Virus record (IMG/VR): IMGVR_UViG_3300019850_000136
Span: 1 to 36,219 of that record
Length of the DNA: 36,219 nt
Direction: 5' to 3' (one strand)
Source of the DNA: a virus
Shown here: one piece after another, positions 29,289 through 36,219 of the stretch
How the letters are laid out: every line of letters begins with the position of its first letter
Position numbering within the stretch: position 1 is the first letter of the stretch
Program-made: the position numbers and the translations under genes
The notes under the pieces: generated by a model
What the model saw: the letters and a program-made list of their open reading frames with translations, nothing else
Databases searched by the model: none
What the model was told of the DNA's origin: nothing

Positions 29289-29678
29289 ATGAGCAACCTA
29301 ACTGAATCACAACGAAGATTCACGCAAGATATTGGGAAACTAATCAATTTCGCATATCAACAAGATCTTGAACTCACAGTTGGAGAAGCATACAGAACTA
29401 GACCACAGGAACTTCTATACTACACGGGTAGAACACTCCAGAGTATTGGAGGGAAACTACGAATCATCAAGGATAGAAGACGCTCAAGCACTATGAAGTC
29501 ACTTCATTTGAAGAGATTGGCGATGGACTTCAATCTCTTCAAAAATGGAGAGCTCACCTGGGATATTGAGGACTATCGACAACTCGGGAGATACTGGGAG
29601 TCGCTTGACTCCAAAAACACGTGGGGTGGTAGCTGGGAAACTTTTAGAGATGCCCCACATTTCCAAAGAGATGAATAG
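29289..29678 (+). CDS. Endolysin, M15-type peptidoglycan peptidase
   Basis: A 129-residue zinc peptidase (L-alanyl-D-glutamate or D-Ala-D-Ala type). Zinc ligands can be placed at His73 and Asp80 in SLHLKRLAMDFN and His124 in DAPHFQ. The N-terminus with VGEAYRTRPQ is typical of VanY/ChiX-like phage endolysins. It has no signal peptide, so it needs the holin. Followed by a good terminator. AAAGGAAAATC precedes the ATG. Confidence 0.9.
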   Translation: MSNLTESQRRFTQDIGKLINFAYQQDLELTVGEAYRTRPQELLYYTGRTLQSIGGKLRIIKDRRRSSTMKSLHLKRLAMDFNLFKNGELTWDIEDYRQLGRYWESLDSKNTWGGSWETFRDAPHFQRDE

Positions 29679-29726
29679 TATCCCTATCTCTCTTCATATC
29701 GCGTACATATATGCTCTTTCTATTGA

Positions 29727-29765
29727 AGTTCACGCATATTTGTGCGTGAACTAACTTCTTCTTTC
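29727..29765 (+). terminator. Terminator after the endolysin
   Basis: AGTTCACGCA (29727-29736) pairs fully with TGCGTGAACT (29743-29752) around TATTTG, and a pyrimidine-rich tail (AACTTCTTCTTTCTTC) follows. Confidence 0.7.
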
Positions 29766-29837
29766 TTCTACTAATTTCTAAGCACATCCATAATAAAAAT
29801 ATGTAATAATTTTAATATCACAAATTAAAGGATTCGT

Positions 29838-29987
29838 ATGAACATATTCATGTATATAACATTCGCCGTAGTTGTTATTGTGTCATTGGCGACAGCAATC
29901 GCCCCTGATACAAGCAATATTAGATCAGAGTGTGCACCTCATCAGCAGTGTCAACAATCATTAGAATGTACGGAAGATGAGGAATAG
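29838..29987 (+). CDS. Small exported or membrane-anchored Cys-containing peptide
   Basis: A 49-residue protein. A hydrophobic segment (about 3-22, IFMYITFAVVVIVSLATAIA) is followed by a hydrophilic tail with three Cys (SECAPHQQCQQSLECTEDEE). A clear AAAGGATTCGT ribosome site precedes the ATG. It may be a signal-anchored periplasmic peptide. It has no known family; superinfection exclusion or a lysis accessory role are possibilities. It overlaps no other gene and lies 4 bases before the next. Confidence 0.6.
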   Translation: MNIFMYITFAVVVIVSLATAIAPDTSNIRSECAPHQQCQQSLECTEDEE

Positions 29988-29991
29988 AAAA

Positions 29992-30321
29992 ATGAACAAC
30001 ATAACAAAAGGAAATATATTAGAAATTGCCATATTGGCTGGAATCATCGCGGTGGTATTCATCCCCTCACAAAGTCACGCATATGATGGAGCGTATCCAG
30101 ACAAATGTGAACCACTCTTGACAAAAGCTCAATCAGAAAAAGAAACAAATGCGAAGCAATCAGAAAAAGATTTTGAAGCGTTCAAAAAATGCGTGTCTGA
30201 CACAGAAGATGCAGAGGATATCCTTTTGCTGGAAACTCAACCCCAATGCTACAATCTCGTCGGCATTTTCAAAGGTGGCAAGGGGTGCACAGTTCCTAAC
30301 CACATAAAAAACAAAAAGTAA
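29992..30321 (+). CDS. Secreted/periplasmic small protein, unknown function
   Basis: A 109-residue protein with a signal peptide (about 10-30, EIAILAGIIAVVFIPSQSHA, probable cut after SHA). The mature part begins YDGAYPDKCEPLL, has a helical Lys/Glu stretch, and holds four Cys suited to two disulfides (CEPLL, KKCVSD, PQCYN, GCTVP). The ATG at 29992 is preferred over 29977 because GAGGAA lies at the right distance. Placed after the lysis genes, it may act in the periplasm, for example as an exclusion or envelope factor. Confidence 0.6.
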   Translation: MNNITKGNILEIAILAGIIAVVFIPSQSHAYDGAYPDKCEPLLTKAQSEKETNAKQSEKDFEAFKKCVSDTEDAEDILLLETQPQCYNLVGIFKGGKGCTVPNHIKNKK

Positions 30322-30325
30322 AGCT

Positions 30326-30667
30326 ATGCATTTCCAAATCAAGGATGATGTGATTGAAGCACTTGAATTTGGAAAAGACGTTACCCTTTGGTGTCTTAGT
30401 CGTGCCTTTCAAAGCACGGCTAAGCCCGTCGATCCTCTCTCTCAAGAATTATTAAAAGAAAATCCCATGGCAAAAACTCCAAAACAAAATAGAAAAACAT
30501 TTGAGCAAAAGTTCATCATGAAAGAATACGGATTCTACTACATTGCTGGGGAAAACATGAGAAAAAGAATCTTAGATTTTTCAACATTCAAGAAATATTG
30601 CAAAGAAGCAAATATCACCTCTCAAGAAAAAACGTTGACAGCTTGGTACGAAGAAATCACCAAATAA
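30326..30667 (+). CDS. Unknown protein at the end of the envelope cassette
   Basis: A 113-residue protein, not recognised. An in-frame ATG at 30467 has its own AAAAGAAAA stretch upstream, and a strong hairpin (arms 30395-30405 and 30414-30424, loop CTTTCAAA) lies between the two starts. The true product may therefore be only the basic, helical C-terminal 66 residues (AKTPKQNRKTFEQKF...). The hairpin could alternatively terminate the lysis transcript. Low certainty on start and function. Confidence 0.5.
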   Translation: MHFQIKDDVIEALEFGKDVTLWCLSRAFQSTAKPVDPLSQELLKENPMAKTPKQNRKTFEQKFIMKEYGFYYIAGENMRKRILDFSTFKKYCKEANITSQEKTLTAWYEEITK

Positions 30668-30680
30668 CCACCCCTAAATC

Positions 30681-30780
30681 TATTAAACTTCATAAGCTAT
30701 TATTTATTTATGAAGTTTAATAAATTATTAAGCAGTTTTCTACTATAATTGTATTAGCGAAAGATTATCTCTTTCGCTAA
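30681..30780 (+). promoter_or_regulatory. Early-type operator, promoter and 5'-terminal mRNA hairpin of pentapeptide gene
   Basis: A 15-bp inverted repeat (30681-30695 and 30708-30722) includes TTATGAAGTTTAATAA, a member of the early operator family. TATAAT is at 30744-30749. The expected start is at about 30756, and a perfect 11-bp stem (30754-30764 with 30770-30780, loop TTATC) would form at or near the very 5' end of the transcript. AAGGATT follows before ATG 30803. Confidence 0.7.
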
Positions 30781-30802
30781 AAAAAACATAAGGATTAAGA
30801 AG

Positions 30803-31357
30803 ATGAAAACAAACAAACAAAATGCGAATTTAGCTGGTGCGAATCTAGCTGGTGCAGATTGGTCAGGTGTAAACTTGACTGGTGCAAATTTAACTGGTGC
30901 AAATCTATCTGGTGCAAATTTGGCAGGTGCAGATTTGGTTGGTGCAAATCTAATAAATATTGATTTGCCTGGTGCAAATCTATCTGGTGCAGATTTGTCA
31001 TGTGCAAATTTGGCAGGTGCAGATTTGTCATGTGCAGATTTGGCAGGTGCAGATTTGGCAAGGGTAAATCTATTAGGTGCAAATTTAGATAGTGCAAATC
31101 TATCTGGTGCGAATTTAGATGGCACTATTGGCAATGGATATGATATTTTTACAGCTCAACTTAGTGGGCTTACTGCAGTGTTCACCAAAGATCTCATTCA
31201 GATAGGGAAAGAGTCCAACACCTGCGAAGAGTGGGAAAATTTAAAAAATTCAGAAATTAAAAAAATGTTTGAGTTCCCTTGTTTTTGGGAAGAGAACAGA
31301 GAAATGATATTCTCAATGTACTATCATATTTTCCCACAAATGAAAAGGGGGTGGTAG
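30803..31357 (+). CDS. Pentapeptide-repeat protein
   Basis: A 184-residue protein. Residues about 6-110 are continuous A(N/D)LxG repeats (ANLAGANLAGADWSG and so on, about 20 units), which fold into a right-handed quadrilateral beta-helix. The C-terminal 70 residues are helical and end in a charged tail. Family members include gyrase-protecting DNA mimics and effectors. In phages they may modify host topoisomerase or block superinfection; no specific target can be read here. It is an isolated cassette with an early-type operator, so it looks like a moron. Confidence 0.85.
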   Translation: MKTNKQNANLAGANLAGADWSGVNLTGANLTGANLSGANLAGADLVGANLINIDLPGANLSGADLSCANLAGADLSCADLAGADLARVNLLGANLDSANLSGANLDGTIGNGYDIFTAQLSGLTAVFTKDLIQIGKESNTCEEWENLKNSEIKKMFEFPCFWEENREMIFSMYYHIFPQMKRGW

Positions 31358-31359
31358 TG

Positions 31360-31587
31360 ATGACAAAGTATCAATTTGAGGGATTAGTTGAAGATGCGAT
31401 TATTGAGGATGAACTTTTTTATCCCGAGATTATCTTCGGAAACAAAAAATTAGAAAAAGAGTATGACTTTGTACAGGAAGTCCACTCAAGCTTAGAAAAC
31501 CCAACAATTGCATACTATCTTGTGGCAGACAGAAGTAGTGAATATCTGTCTTATATTGATGAGCAATGGTTTCCTGAATACTTCTGA
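31360..31587 (+). CDS. Small acidic protein after the pentapeptide gene
   Basis: A 75-residue, very acidic protein (FEGLVEDAIIEDELFYPEI; many Glu/Asp). The GTGATG start at 31360 lies 2 bases after the pentapeptide stop, with AAAGGGG as ribosome site. The acidity is reminiscent of DNA-mimic anti-defence proteins, but no family was recognised. Two-gene operon with the pentapeptide gene. Its stop codon is in a hairpin (31570-31596). Confidence 0.6.
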   Translation: MTKYQFEGLVEDAIIEDELFYPEIIFGNKKLEKEYDFVQEVHSSLENPTIAYYLVADRSSEYLSYIDEQWFPEYF

Positions 31588-31596
31588 TTCAGGAAA
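31570..31596 (+). terminator. Hairpin over the stop of the 75-residue gene
   Basis: TTTCCTGAAT (31570-31579) pairs with ATTCAGGAAA (31587-31596) around ACTTCTG. No T-run follows. Confidence 0.5.
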
Positions 31597-31603
31597 CTTA
31601 ATA

Positions 31604-31635
31604 CGAGTTTTATCCCCTCTTCGGGATAAAGCTCG
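31604..31635 (-). terminator. Hairpin over the stop of the facing 96-residue gene
   Basis: Arms 31604-31616 and 31623-31635 give 13 pairs with one G-T. The TAA of the - strand gene lies in it. With the neighbouring + strand hairpin it insulates the convergent genes. Confidence 0.5.
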
Positions 31636-31900
31636 AAATGTTTTTAGGTGCAAGACCTCCGAAACTCTCCCAAAAAAGATACTCAACCACAATACTTTTT
31701 CTCACTTTTATCCCTTTCCCTTTTAAGCTGACAGTTGTATACTTCCCGTTTCTCCTATTGCATGATACTTTTGTTGTTGGGTTTATATATCCATCTTTTA
31801 CGATATCGATGATCAAAGAAGTTATTTTTTCTCTTGTTCTGTAGGTTGGTTTTTTCTCAAATTGTTTTCTTAAAGTTTCAAATGTTTCAAATCGTTGCAT
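31610..31900 (-). CDS. Small basic protein on the opposite strand, unknown function
   Basis: A 96-residue, Lys/Arg-rich protein (QRFETFETLRKQFEKKP; VSLKGKGIKVRKSIVVEYL). The middle, INPTTKVSCNRRNGKYTTVS, reads like a small nucleic-acid-binding beta fold. It resembles no family I can name. It is a real gene by its ATAAGGATTAATACC ribosome site, its own TATAAT and the stop hairpin. It is the only - strand gene outside the 9.5-13.9 kb block, placed between the pentapeptide cassette and late genes; it could be a regulator of the late promoter next door. Confidence 0.65.
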   Translation of the reverse strand: MQRFETFETLRKQFEKKPTYRTREKITSLIIDIVKDGYINPTTKVSCNRRNGKYTTVSLKGKGIKVRKSIVVEYLFWESFGGLAPKNISSFIPKRG

Positions 31901-31929
31901 GGTATTAATCCTTATGTTTCATATGCATC

Positions 31930-31972
31930 ATTATATCATTTCTTTTTTAATAATTATTTTTTTGGATATAAT
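31930..31972. promoter_or_regulatory. Divergent promoters before the late structural block
   Basis: TATAAT on - (complement of 31930-31935) drives the 96-residue gene. TATAAT on + (31967-31972) drives the tail protein gene at 31991. The two -10 boxes are 31 bases apart, separated by TTCTTTTTTAATAATTATTT, so binding at one may affect the other. Confidence 0.6.
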
Positions 31973-31990
31973 TGGTAAAAAAGGAAATTC

Positions 31991-34327
31991 ATGAAAATCC
32001 TTGACATGGAAGATGCTATCAATCTTGAAGCCAGTACAACTATAGAAGCTGACACAACTCCACATTGGAGCAGTTCCACAATATACGAAATTGGCGAAAA
32101 AGTTCAATATGGCACGCTAATATACAAAAACGCAAAAAATCATAACATAAACAACCTCCCCCCTGACGTGCAAACGGCTTGGACTCCTATCACTTCTATC
32201 AACGAAAAGGCTATATACGACGTATATCCTGACACAATTTCAAAAAATATCTCATCAGATATCACTTTGACGTACAATGCTACAAATATTGACACTATTT
32301 TTGTAGGGAATGCAAAAGGAGGAACTGTCACCGTATCAGTAGGAAGCTATTCAAAAAGCAAGAACTTGATAGATTCAACAGTGTCCCCGAATCAGGCGTG
32401 GGGCTTGACTGACATCGCTCATGGTTCAGGAGATTTATTTTTTCATCTTCCAACTCTTGTATCCGATACACTCACGATTATAATTACGCTTCATGATAAT
32501 GAAGCATCTGTGGGATATATCGTTTTTGGGAAAGCTATAGATATGGGGCTTACCCTGATGAATAGCGAAATCAAATACAATGTTGTGAGTGGCGTGAAAA
32601 ATAAAGGAACAGTTCTGGGAGCGAAAAGAGCTAGAAAAGACTCAGTTACTGAAATTACTTTGCCTATTTTTGTAAAGCAAGGGGTGAACTTTTCTGATAT
32701 CCTTGTGAAACTAGCAAAATATCGAGGGGTGCCAATGCTTATTATTGGAGATGACACGGGGGCAAGGGAAGAAATGACATTTTGGGGCATATATTCTGAA
32801 ATAGATGCATCAATCACGCAAAAAAACGCGTACAATTTGTCTTTGACTTCTTTAGATTCTTCTACTTTTGTGCCGTCGACAAAAGTAGAAGACAATGAAG
32901 CTATCACAGATACTTTTGCCCCCGCTGACTTCGTATTTTACGGATTCGACAGTGGTAGTAGTGATGAAGTGGTGTTCAAAGTATCCTCTGATATCCCATA
33001 TTATTACGACGGGCTAGCCCTAGAAGTTCAACTCAACAATACACTTTCATCAAATTCAACGCTCAACATGAACGGACTCGGAAGCGTACCAGTATACGTC
33101 AATGGAAATTTAGTAACAGATGGGTTGTTAAAAAAAGGAGAAACTTATCTTTTTTATTATCGCTCAGAACGTTTCAACGTAAGCACCTCTTTCTCTCCAA
33201 AATATGGAGACAATGCGAAAATAGACGGCTCAAATCTTGTATATATTGATGACAATTTGAATACTATCAGTGTTCCATTATCAGAATTGATAAATAATGG
33301 GAATGGAGATGCTTCTCTTCTTAACAACAAAATAACATATACTGATGATGACGACGGCGTGATAGTTGTATCCGTTGAAGACCTATTAAATCAAGTAGCA
33401 TATAGCGAAACAGACAAATCAAGTAGGAGATATATAGCGGGGAAACCTGCCCCCATTCCATACGCGTCAACCAGCCAAAACGGTGTTGTTCAATTCGCAA
33501 CGGATTCAGAAACAGATACAGGAACGAGCCAAACCGTGGCCGTTACACCCCATGGTCTCAATACGTACTACACGAACAGAATAGCAACGGATTCAGAAAC
33601 AGATACGGGAACATTGACAACAAAAGTTGTGACACCTCACAGTCTCAACACGTACTATACAAATAGAGTAGCAACACAATCCGAAGTTGATGCCAGAACA
33701 AACACAACTCACTATGTCACTCCCAAAACGTTGGATGAATCAGAAGCAACAACATCGCAAAAGGGGTTGGTTGAGCTTGCAACATGTACAGAAGTGAATA
33801 CGGGAACAGATACAACCAGAGCTGTGACTCCATCATGTTTGGCTGGATATTTAAAACAACACTCAAAAGTGAATGCAATGAGTGGCGTTCCCACGGCATC
33901 TGACTTCTCAGACAACAACGATTGCGTCATTTTTGATTGTGATACAGGTGATGAATATTTTCTTGATAGTGGAACAGTCACAAAAAAAGAATCAAGTGGA
34001 CAATCTTCTATATCTGGGAGTGGATTTGTAGACTTGGGAGGGGCATCTTCTATACCAAATAGTCCAGTATCTACTATTGCTCTTCCCAACGATATATCAA
34101 ACTGGACGCATCTATTGTTCCTTGGAATGACAGAAATTCAATCAGGAGATGGAACAACCAGTAAAGCAGACGGTTCGCTATACGTATTGATATCTGATTT
34201 GACTTCTTCCTACCAAAATTTCAGGAGTTTGGACGTGGCACTGCAAGATTCCAAAACAGTTCTAGTACGACACACAGCAAGTGGATATATCATGTCCATT
34301 GCAGGAATCTTGCTAATAAACGCATAG
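31991..34327 (+). CDS. Tail tip/fibre protein with carbohydrate-binding module and fibre repeats
   Basis: A 778-residue protein with a mosaic layout. About 22-60 (PHWSSSTIYEIGEKVQYG, then LIYKNAKN) looks like a CBM5/12-type module. About 60-300 is a beta-rich structural domain. From about 490 there are four fibre repeats of the type SQNGVVQFATDSETDTGTSQ + VTPHGLNTYY, common in T4/lambda-like fibres. The last 100 residues form a beta tip. With no Dit/Tal genes after the tape measure, this protein probably also supplies the distal tail or baseplate function. First gene of the late block, ATG after AAGGAAATTC. Confidence 0.7.
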   Translation: MKILDMEDAINLEASTTIEADTTPHWSSSTIYEIGEKVQYGTLIYKNAKNHNINNLPPDVQTAWTPITSINEKAIYDVYPDTISKNISSDITLTYNATNIDTIFVGNAKGGTVTVSVGSYSKSKNLIDSTVSPNQAWGLTDIAHGSGDLFFHLPTLVSDTLTIIITLHDNEASVGYIVFGKAIDMGLTLMNSEIKYNVVSGVKNKGTVLGAKRARKDSVTEITLPIFVKQGVNFSDILVKLAKYRGVPMLIIGDDTGAREEMTFWGIYSEIDASITQKNAYNLSLTSLDSSTFVPSTKVEDNEAITDTFAPADFVFYGFDSGSSDEVVFKVSSDIPYYYDGLALEVQLNNTLSSNSTLNMNGLGSVPVYVNGNLVTDGLLKKGETYLFYYRSERFNVSTSFSPKYGDNAKIDGSNLVYIDDNLNTISVPLSELINNGNGDASLLNNKITYTDDDDGVIVVSVEDLLNQVAYSETDKSSRRYIAGKPAPIPYASTSQNGVVQFATDSETDTGTSQTVAVTPHGLNTYYTNRIATDSETDTGTLTTKVVTPHSLNTYYTNRVATQSEVDARTNTTHYVTPKTLDESEATTSQKGLVELATCTEVNTGTDTTRAVTPSCLAGYLKQHSKVNAMSGVPTASDFSDNNDCVIFDCDTGDEYFLDSGTVTKKESSGQSSISGSGFVDLGGASSIPNSPVSTIALPNDISNWTHLLFLGMTEIQSGDGTTSKADGSLYVLISDLTSSYQNFRSLDVALQDSKTVLVRHTASGYIMSIAGILLINA

Positions 34328-34339
34328 GAAAGGCAAAAT

Positions 34340-35056
34340 ATGAAAAAGATAATTTTTAAACCATCGAAGATAAAAGAGAAGAAATATCTTTCTCTAATAA
34401 ACAAAAGGCTCAATCATTTATTTAAACTTTCAAGGGAAAAATTGCTAAGAAAGAAATTTAAAGTAATCGATTCTTCTCTTGATGAGGTTGAACGGCTTGC
34501 ACAAAACATACTGACACAAATATACGACCCCGTGGAAGTTCAAAACGAGATTGAGGAGTATTTCATCTCTCTATTTTCTCAAGTTGACAAGAATATGATG
34601 AGACAAACGCATACTCCACTGTTTAGTTCAAGCACGGAGCTTTTGGATTTGATTGTATCAAACAATGTGCAATTGGTGACCTCTCTATATACTGAAAACA
34701 TCAAAAAATTAAGAGGGCTCGTAACACATTCTATCATCGAGGGCACGCCCGTTCAAAATATTCAAGAAGAAATCAGGAAAATGCAGGACATATCAAACAA
34801 TAGAGCTCAAACGATAGCGCGAACTGAAACAGCAAAAGCTACATCTCAACTCAACCGAAAACGCTTCAAAGAAATTGGCGTGACTCGTGCGAGATGGTCA
34901 ACGGCTCACGATGATAGGGTGCGATTGTGTCACAAAGATAGAGACGGGAAAGAATATGACATCAAGAAAGGGTGCTATAGTAATTGCGATAAAAGATTTT
35001 TGCAAACGGGTGAAGACTTTAGCTGCAGGTGTGGTATGCTTATAGTTTTAAAATAA
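34340..35056 (+). CDS. Minor head protein, MuF/SPP1 gp7-like
   Basis: A 238-residue head morphogenesis protein. The C-terminal half has the family pattern: RAQTIARTETAKATSQ (about 155-170), RARWSTAHDDRVRLCHKDRD (about 180-199), DGKEYDIKKG and a final Cys-rich DFSCRCGM. The N-terminus is basic and helical. Such proteins bind the portal and enter the prohead. No toxin domain is fused at the C-terminus. ATG after GGAAAGGC. It lies just before the protease-scaffold gene. Confidence 0.85.
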   Translation: MKKIIFKPSKIKEKKYLSLINKRLNHLFKLSREKLLRKKFKVIDSSLDEVERLAQNILTQIYDPVEVQNEIEEYFISLFSQVDKNMMRQTHTPLFSSSTELLDLIVSNNVQLVTSLYTENIKKLRGLVTHSIIEGTPVQNIQEEIRKMQDISNNRAQTIARTETAKATSQLNRKRFKEIGVTRARWSTAHDDRVRLCHKDRDGKEYDIKKGCYSNCDKRFLQTGEDFSCRCGMLIVLK

Positions 35057-35076
35057 TTATTAAAGAAAGGAAACAT

Positions 35077-35970
35077 ATGAAAAGAATTTTTGTTGATGAA
35101 AACATTCAAATACAAGCAGAAAAAGAAAATAAGTACACAGATGAAAACGGTTTTGTGACATACAAAGACGTGATTGTTGCACGTACTGGGATGCAGGAAT
35201 ATTTAAAAAGCGAATTGAGTGGGAACTCTGACGACACGGACACAGTCGAGCTTTGGAGATTGAGCGAAGACGTGGAGAAGTCGATTTCTTCGCTTAATAA
35301 TAAGCCCATCCTGGAATCTCATCCATCCCAAAATCTGAAGTTTGGTTTTGATGAACAAATCCTTGGTGTTGCAACTGATGCACGTTTTGAAGAAGAAGTA
35401 GTAAAGTGCTCTCTGACTTTTTTCAGAGATTTTGACAACAAAGAGATATCTTTGGGGTATAGTGCTGAAATTGTTCATGAAAATAGGAAATACTATCAGA
35501 AAAATATAACAATAAATCACGTTGCAGTAGTTTTACAAGGAAGATGCGGTAGAATATGTAAAATACATGACAAAGGAAAAAACATGGCAAAAATAACAAT
35601 CGCTGATAAGCAATACGACGTACCTGAAGAAGTTGACGCGTATATTGATACGCTCAAGGTGAGTTTGGAAGCTTCTCGAAAAGAGGTGAAAGATTCAGTA
35701 GCAAAAGCTCAAAAAGAAATGAAAGCGTTGAATACTCTTGTTGAAAAAGCAAAGACTATGGGATTGAAAGATGCTGATATCACGGGAAAAACTGCATTTC
35801 AAATCAAACAAACTATTGTCGATTCTATCGATGGATTGAATTCAAAAAATAAAAAAGAGGAGTATCTCGACGCTGTGATTGACACGTACAAAGTCATGGA
35901 TTCATATACTCCCGCTACCGTTCCGAACAAAAAAATAAAATCAAACGACGAACTAACGTTCATCGTATAA
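35077..35970 (+). CDS. Prohead protease-scaffold fusion (DUF2213-like)
   Basis: A 297-residue protein. The N-terminal 160 residues resemble DUF2213 proteases: VARTGMQEYLKSEL, LNNKPILESHPSQ, EISLGYSAEIVHE and NHVAVVLQGRCGR are the expected motifs, with His and Ser/Asp candidates for catalysis. Residues 170-297 are helical and charged, a scaffold-type tail. The ATG at 35077 follows GAAAGGAAACAT; an earlier start inside the MuF gene lacks a ribosome site. A second ribosome site and ATG at 35584 give a separate scaffold (next entry). The cement gene begins 10 bases downstream. Confidence 0.8.
   Translation: MKRIFVDENIQIQAEKENKYTDENGFVTYKDVIVARTGMQEYLKSELSGNSDDTDTVELWRLSEDVEKSISSLNNKPILESHPSQNLKFGFDEQILGVATDARFEEEVVKCSLTFFRDFDNKEISLGYSAEIVHENRKYYQKNITINHVAVVLQGRCGRICKIHDKGKNMAKITIADKQYDVPEEVDAYIDTLKVSLEASRKEVKDSVAKAQKEMKALNTLVEKAKTMGLKDADITGKTAFQIKQTIVDSIDGLNSKNKKEEYLDAVIDTYKVMDSYTPATVPNKKIKSNDELTFIV
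35584..35970 (+). CDS. Nested scaffolding protein (internal in-frame start)
   Basis: A 128-residue product from Met170 of the protease frame. AAAGGA (35573-35578) lies 5 bases before the ATG, a better match than for many genes here, and it falls exactly at the junction from protease domain to scaffold helices (KKTITIADK-like start MAKITIADKQYDV). The product is a coiled-coil-rich, acidic-basic helix bundle. In lambda, Nu3 is made this way from within gene C. Expression from here would give free scaffold in excess of protease. Confidence 0.7.
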   Translation: MAKITIADKQYDVPEEVDAYIDTLKVSLEASRKEVKDSVAKAQKEMKALNTLVEKAKTMGLKDADITGKTAFQIKQTIVDSIDGLNSKNKKEEYLDAVIDTYKVMDSYTPATVPNKKIKSNDELTFIV

Positions 35971-35980
35971 AGGATAAATA

Positions 35981-36219
35981 ATGTTCAATACAGGACTAGG
36001 AAGCCAAGGATTACCTCAGGGTTTCATTATGGAATCGCCGTTAAATTATGTTTCATACAACGTAATCAAAGATGGTGAAACAACAACGGCTGGATTGGCT
36101 CTCTCAATTGATGCGAATGGAGAACTAACAGCATACGACGGGACAACTTTTGCAGGAATCGGAAAAGCTGGGGCGAATACGACAATCGACGGCAGTCAGA
36201 ACACAAATCAACTTTTAGA
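35981..36219 (+). CDS. Capsid cement/decoration protein, N-terminal part (continues at 1-310)
   Basis: The ATG at 35981 follows AAAGGATAAATA. The frame is open to the window end and continues without a break at base 2 after circular joining (36079 equals 1), giving 135 residues. The N-terminus MFNTGLGSQGLPQGFIMESP, then Gly/Thr-rich strands, fits P22 gp24-like cement proteins. It is expressed with protease-scaffold upstream and capsid downstream. Confidence 0.7.
   Translation, partial: MFNTGLGSQGLPQGFIMESPLNYVSYNVIKDGETTTAGLALSIDANGELTAYDGTTFAGIGKAGANTTIDGSQNTNQLL
36079..36219. repeat. Terminal direct repeat, circular closure overlap (right copy)
   Basis: Exact copy of bases 1-141. It lies inside the capsid cement gene, and that gene is complete only across the join. 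The position inside a coding region, with no hairpin or gap nearby, argues against a natural physical end here. Confidence 0.9.

Noticed and set aside
30754-31134. 100-126-codon frames opposite the pentapeptide gene
   Set aside because: They mirror the 15-bp coding repeats (KSAPAKFAPD-like) and have no start signals.
35029-35076. Upstream start of the protease inside the MuF gene
   Set aside because: No ribosome site there, while GAAAGGAAACAT directly precedes the ATG at 35077.
1-36219. Integrase, repressor or attachment site of a temperate phage
   Set aside because: No recombinase with Ser or Tyr catalytic motifs and no CI-like repressor was found; the HTH protein at 18008 alone does not show lysogeny.

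Overview
This 36,219-base window looks like one complete, circularly closed genome of a tailed phage. The first 141 bases (1-141) recur exactly as the last 141 (36079-36219), and a capsid cement gene reads through the join, so the unique circle is 36,078 bp. No integrase, partition gene, classical repressor, tRNA or CRISPR array was seen. The phage is probably lytic, or persists extrachromosomally, and probably packages by a headful mechanism. The tail looks siphovirus-like: there is a tube protein, a frameshifted chaperone and a very long tape measure, but no sheath. The host is probably a Campylobacterota bacterium (Arcobacter/Sulfurimonas-like). The single-stranded DNA-binding protein closely follows the host-type sequence of that group, the DNA is AT-rich, promoters show TATAAT -10 boxes without a convincing -35 box, and the ribosome site is almost always AAGGA(TT). 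The host call is inference.

Layout. 31.99-36.08 kb, continuing across the join to 9.46 kb, is the late structural block on the + strand: tail fibre/tip protein, MuF-like minor head protein, prohead protease with nested scaffold, cement, major capsid, head-tail connectors, tail terminator, tail tube, G/GT chaperones and tape measure. From 9.47 to 13.87 kb the genes run on the - strand: a membrane protein with a winged-helix-like tail, a TOPRIM primase, a lambda-exonuclease-type nuclease, an ERF annealing protein and a KH-domain protein. The portal gene stands alone at 14.0-15.2 kb. It is followed by an apparent structured RNA (15.29-15.41 kb), an SF3 (D5-like) helicase, and a 675-bp gene-free region full of GTATACAGTT iterons and hairpins that is the best replication-origin candidate. 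17.6-23.5 kb holds replication and early genes (HTH protein, SSB, RuvC-like resolvase, SF2 helicase). 23.5-25.2 kb encodes terminase. 25.4-28.4 kb encodes a highly repetitive fibre. 28.5-30.7 kb is a lysis/envelope cassette. 30.7-31.9 kb looks like a moron (pentapeptide protein and two small genes).

Regulation is unusually legible. Five promoters, on both strands and at four loci, share a TTATTAAATTTAATAA-type palindrome directly upstream of the -10 box. Two more share a TGTAATA...TATTACA operator. Late promoters tend to be extended -10 boxes (TGnTATAAT). Post-transcriptional devices include a -1 frameshift site with a downstream hairpin, an internal scaffold start, a 5'-terminal mRNA hairpin, and the two-state RNA upstream of the helicase. 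The RNA, the iteron array and the shared regulon are the parts most worth following up.
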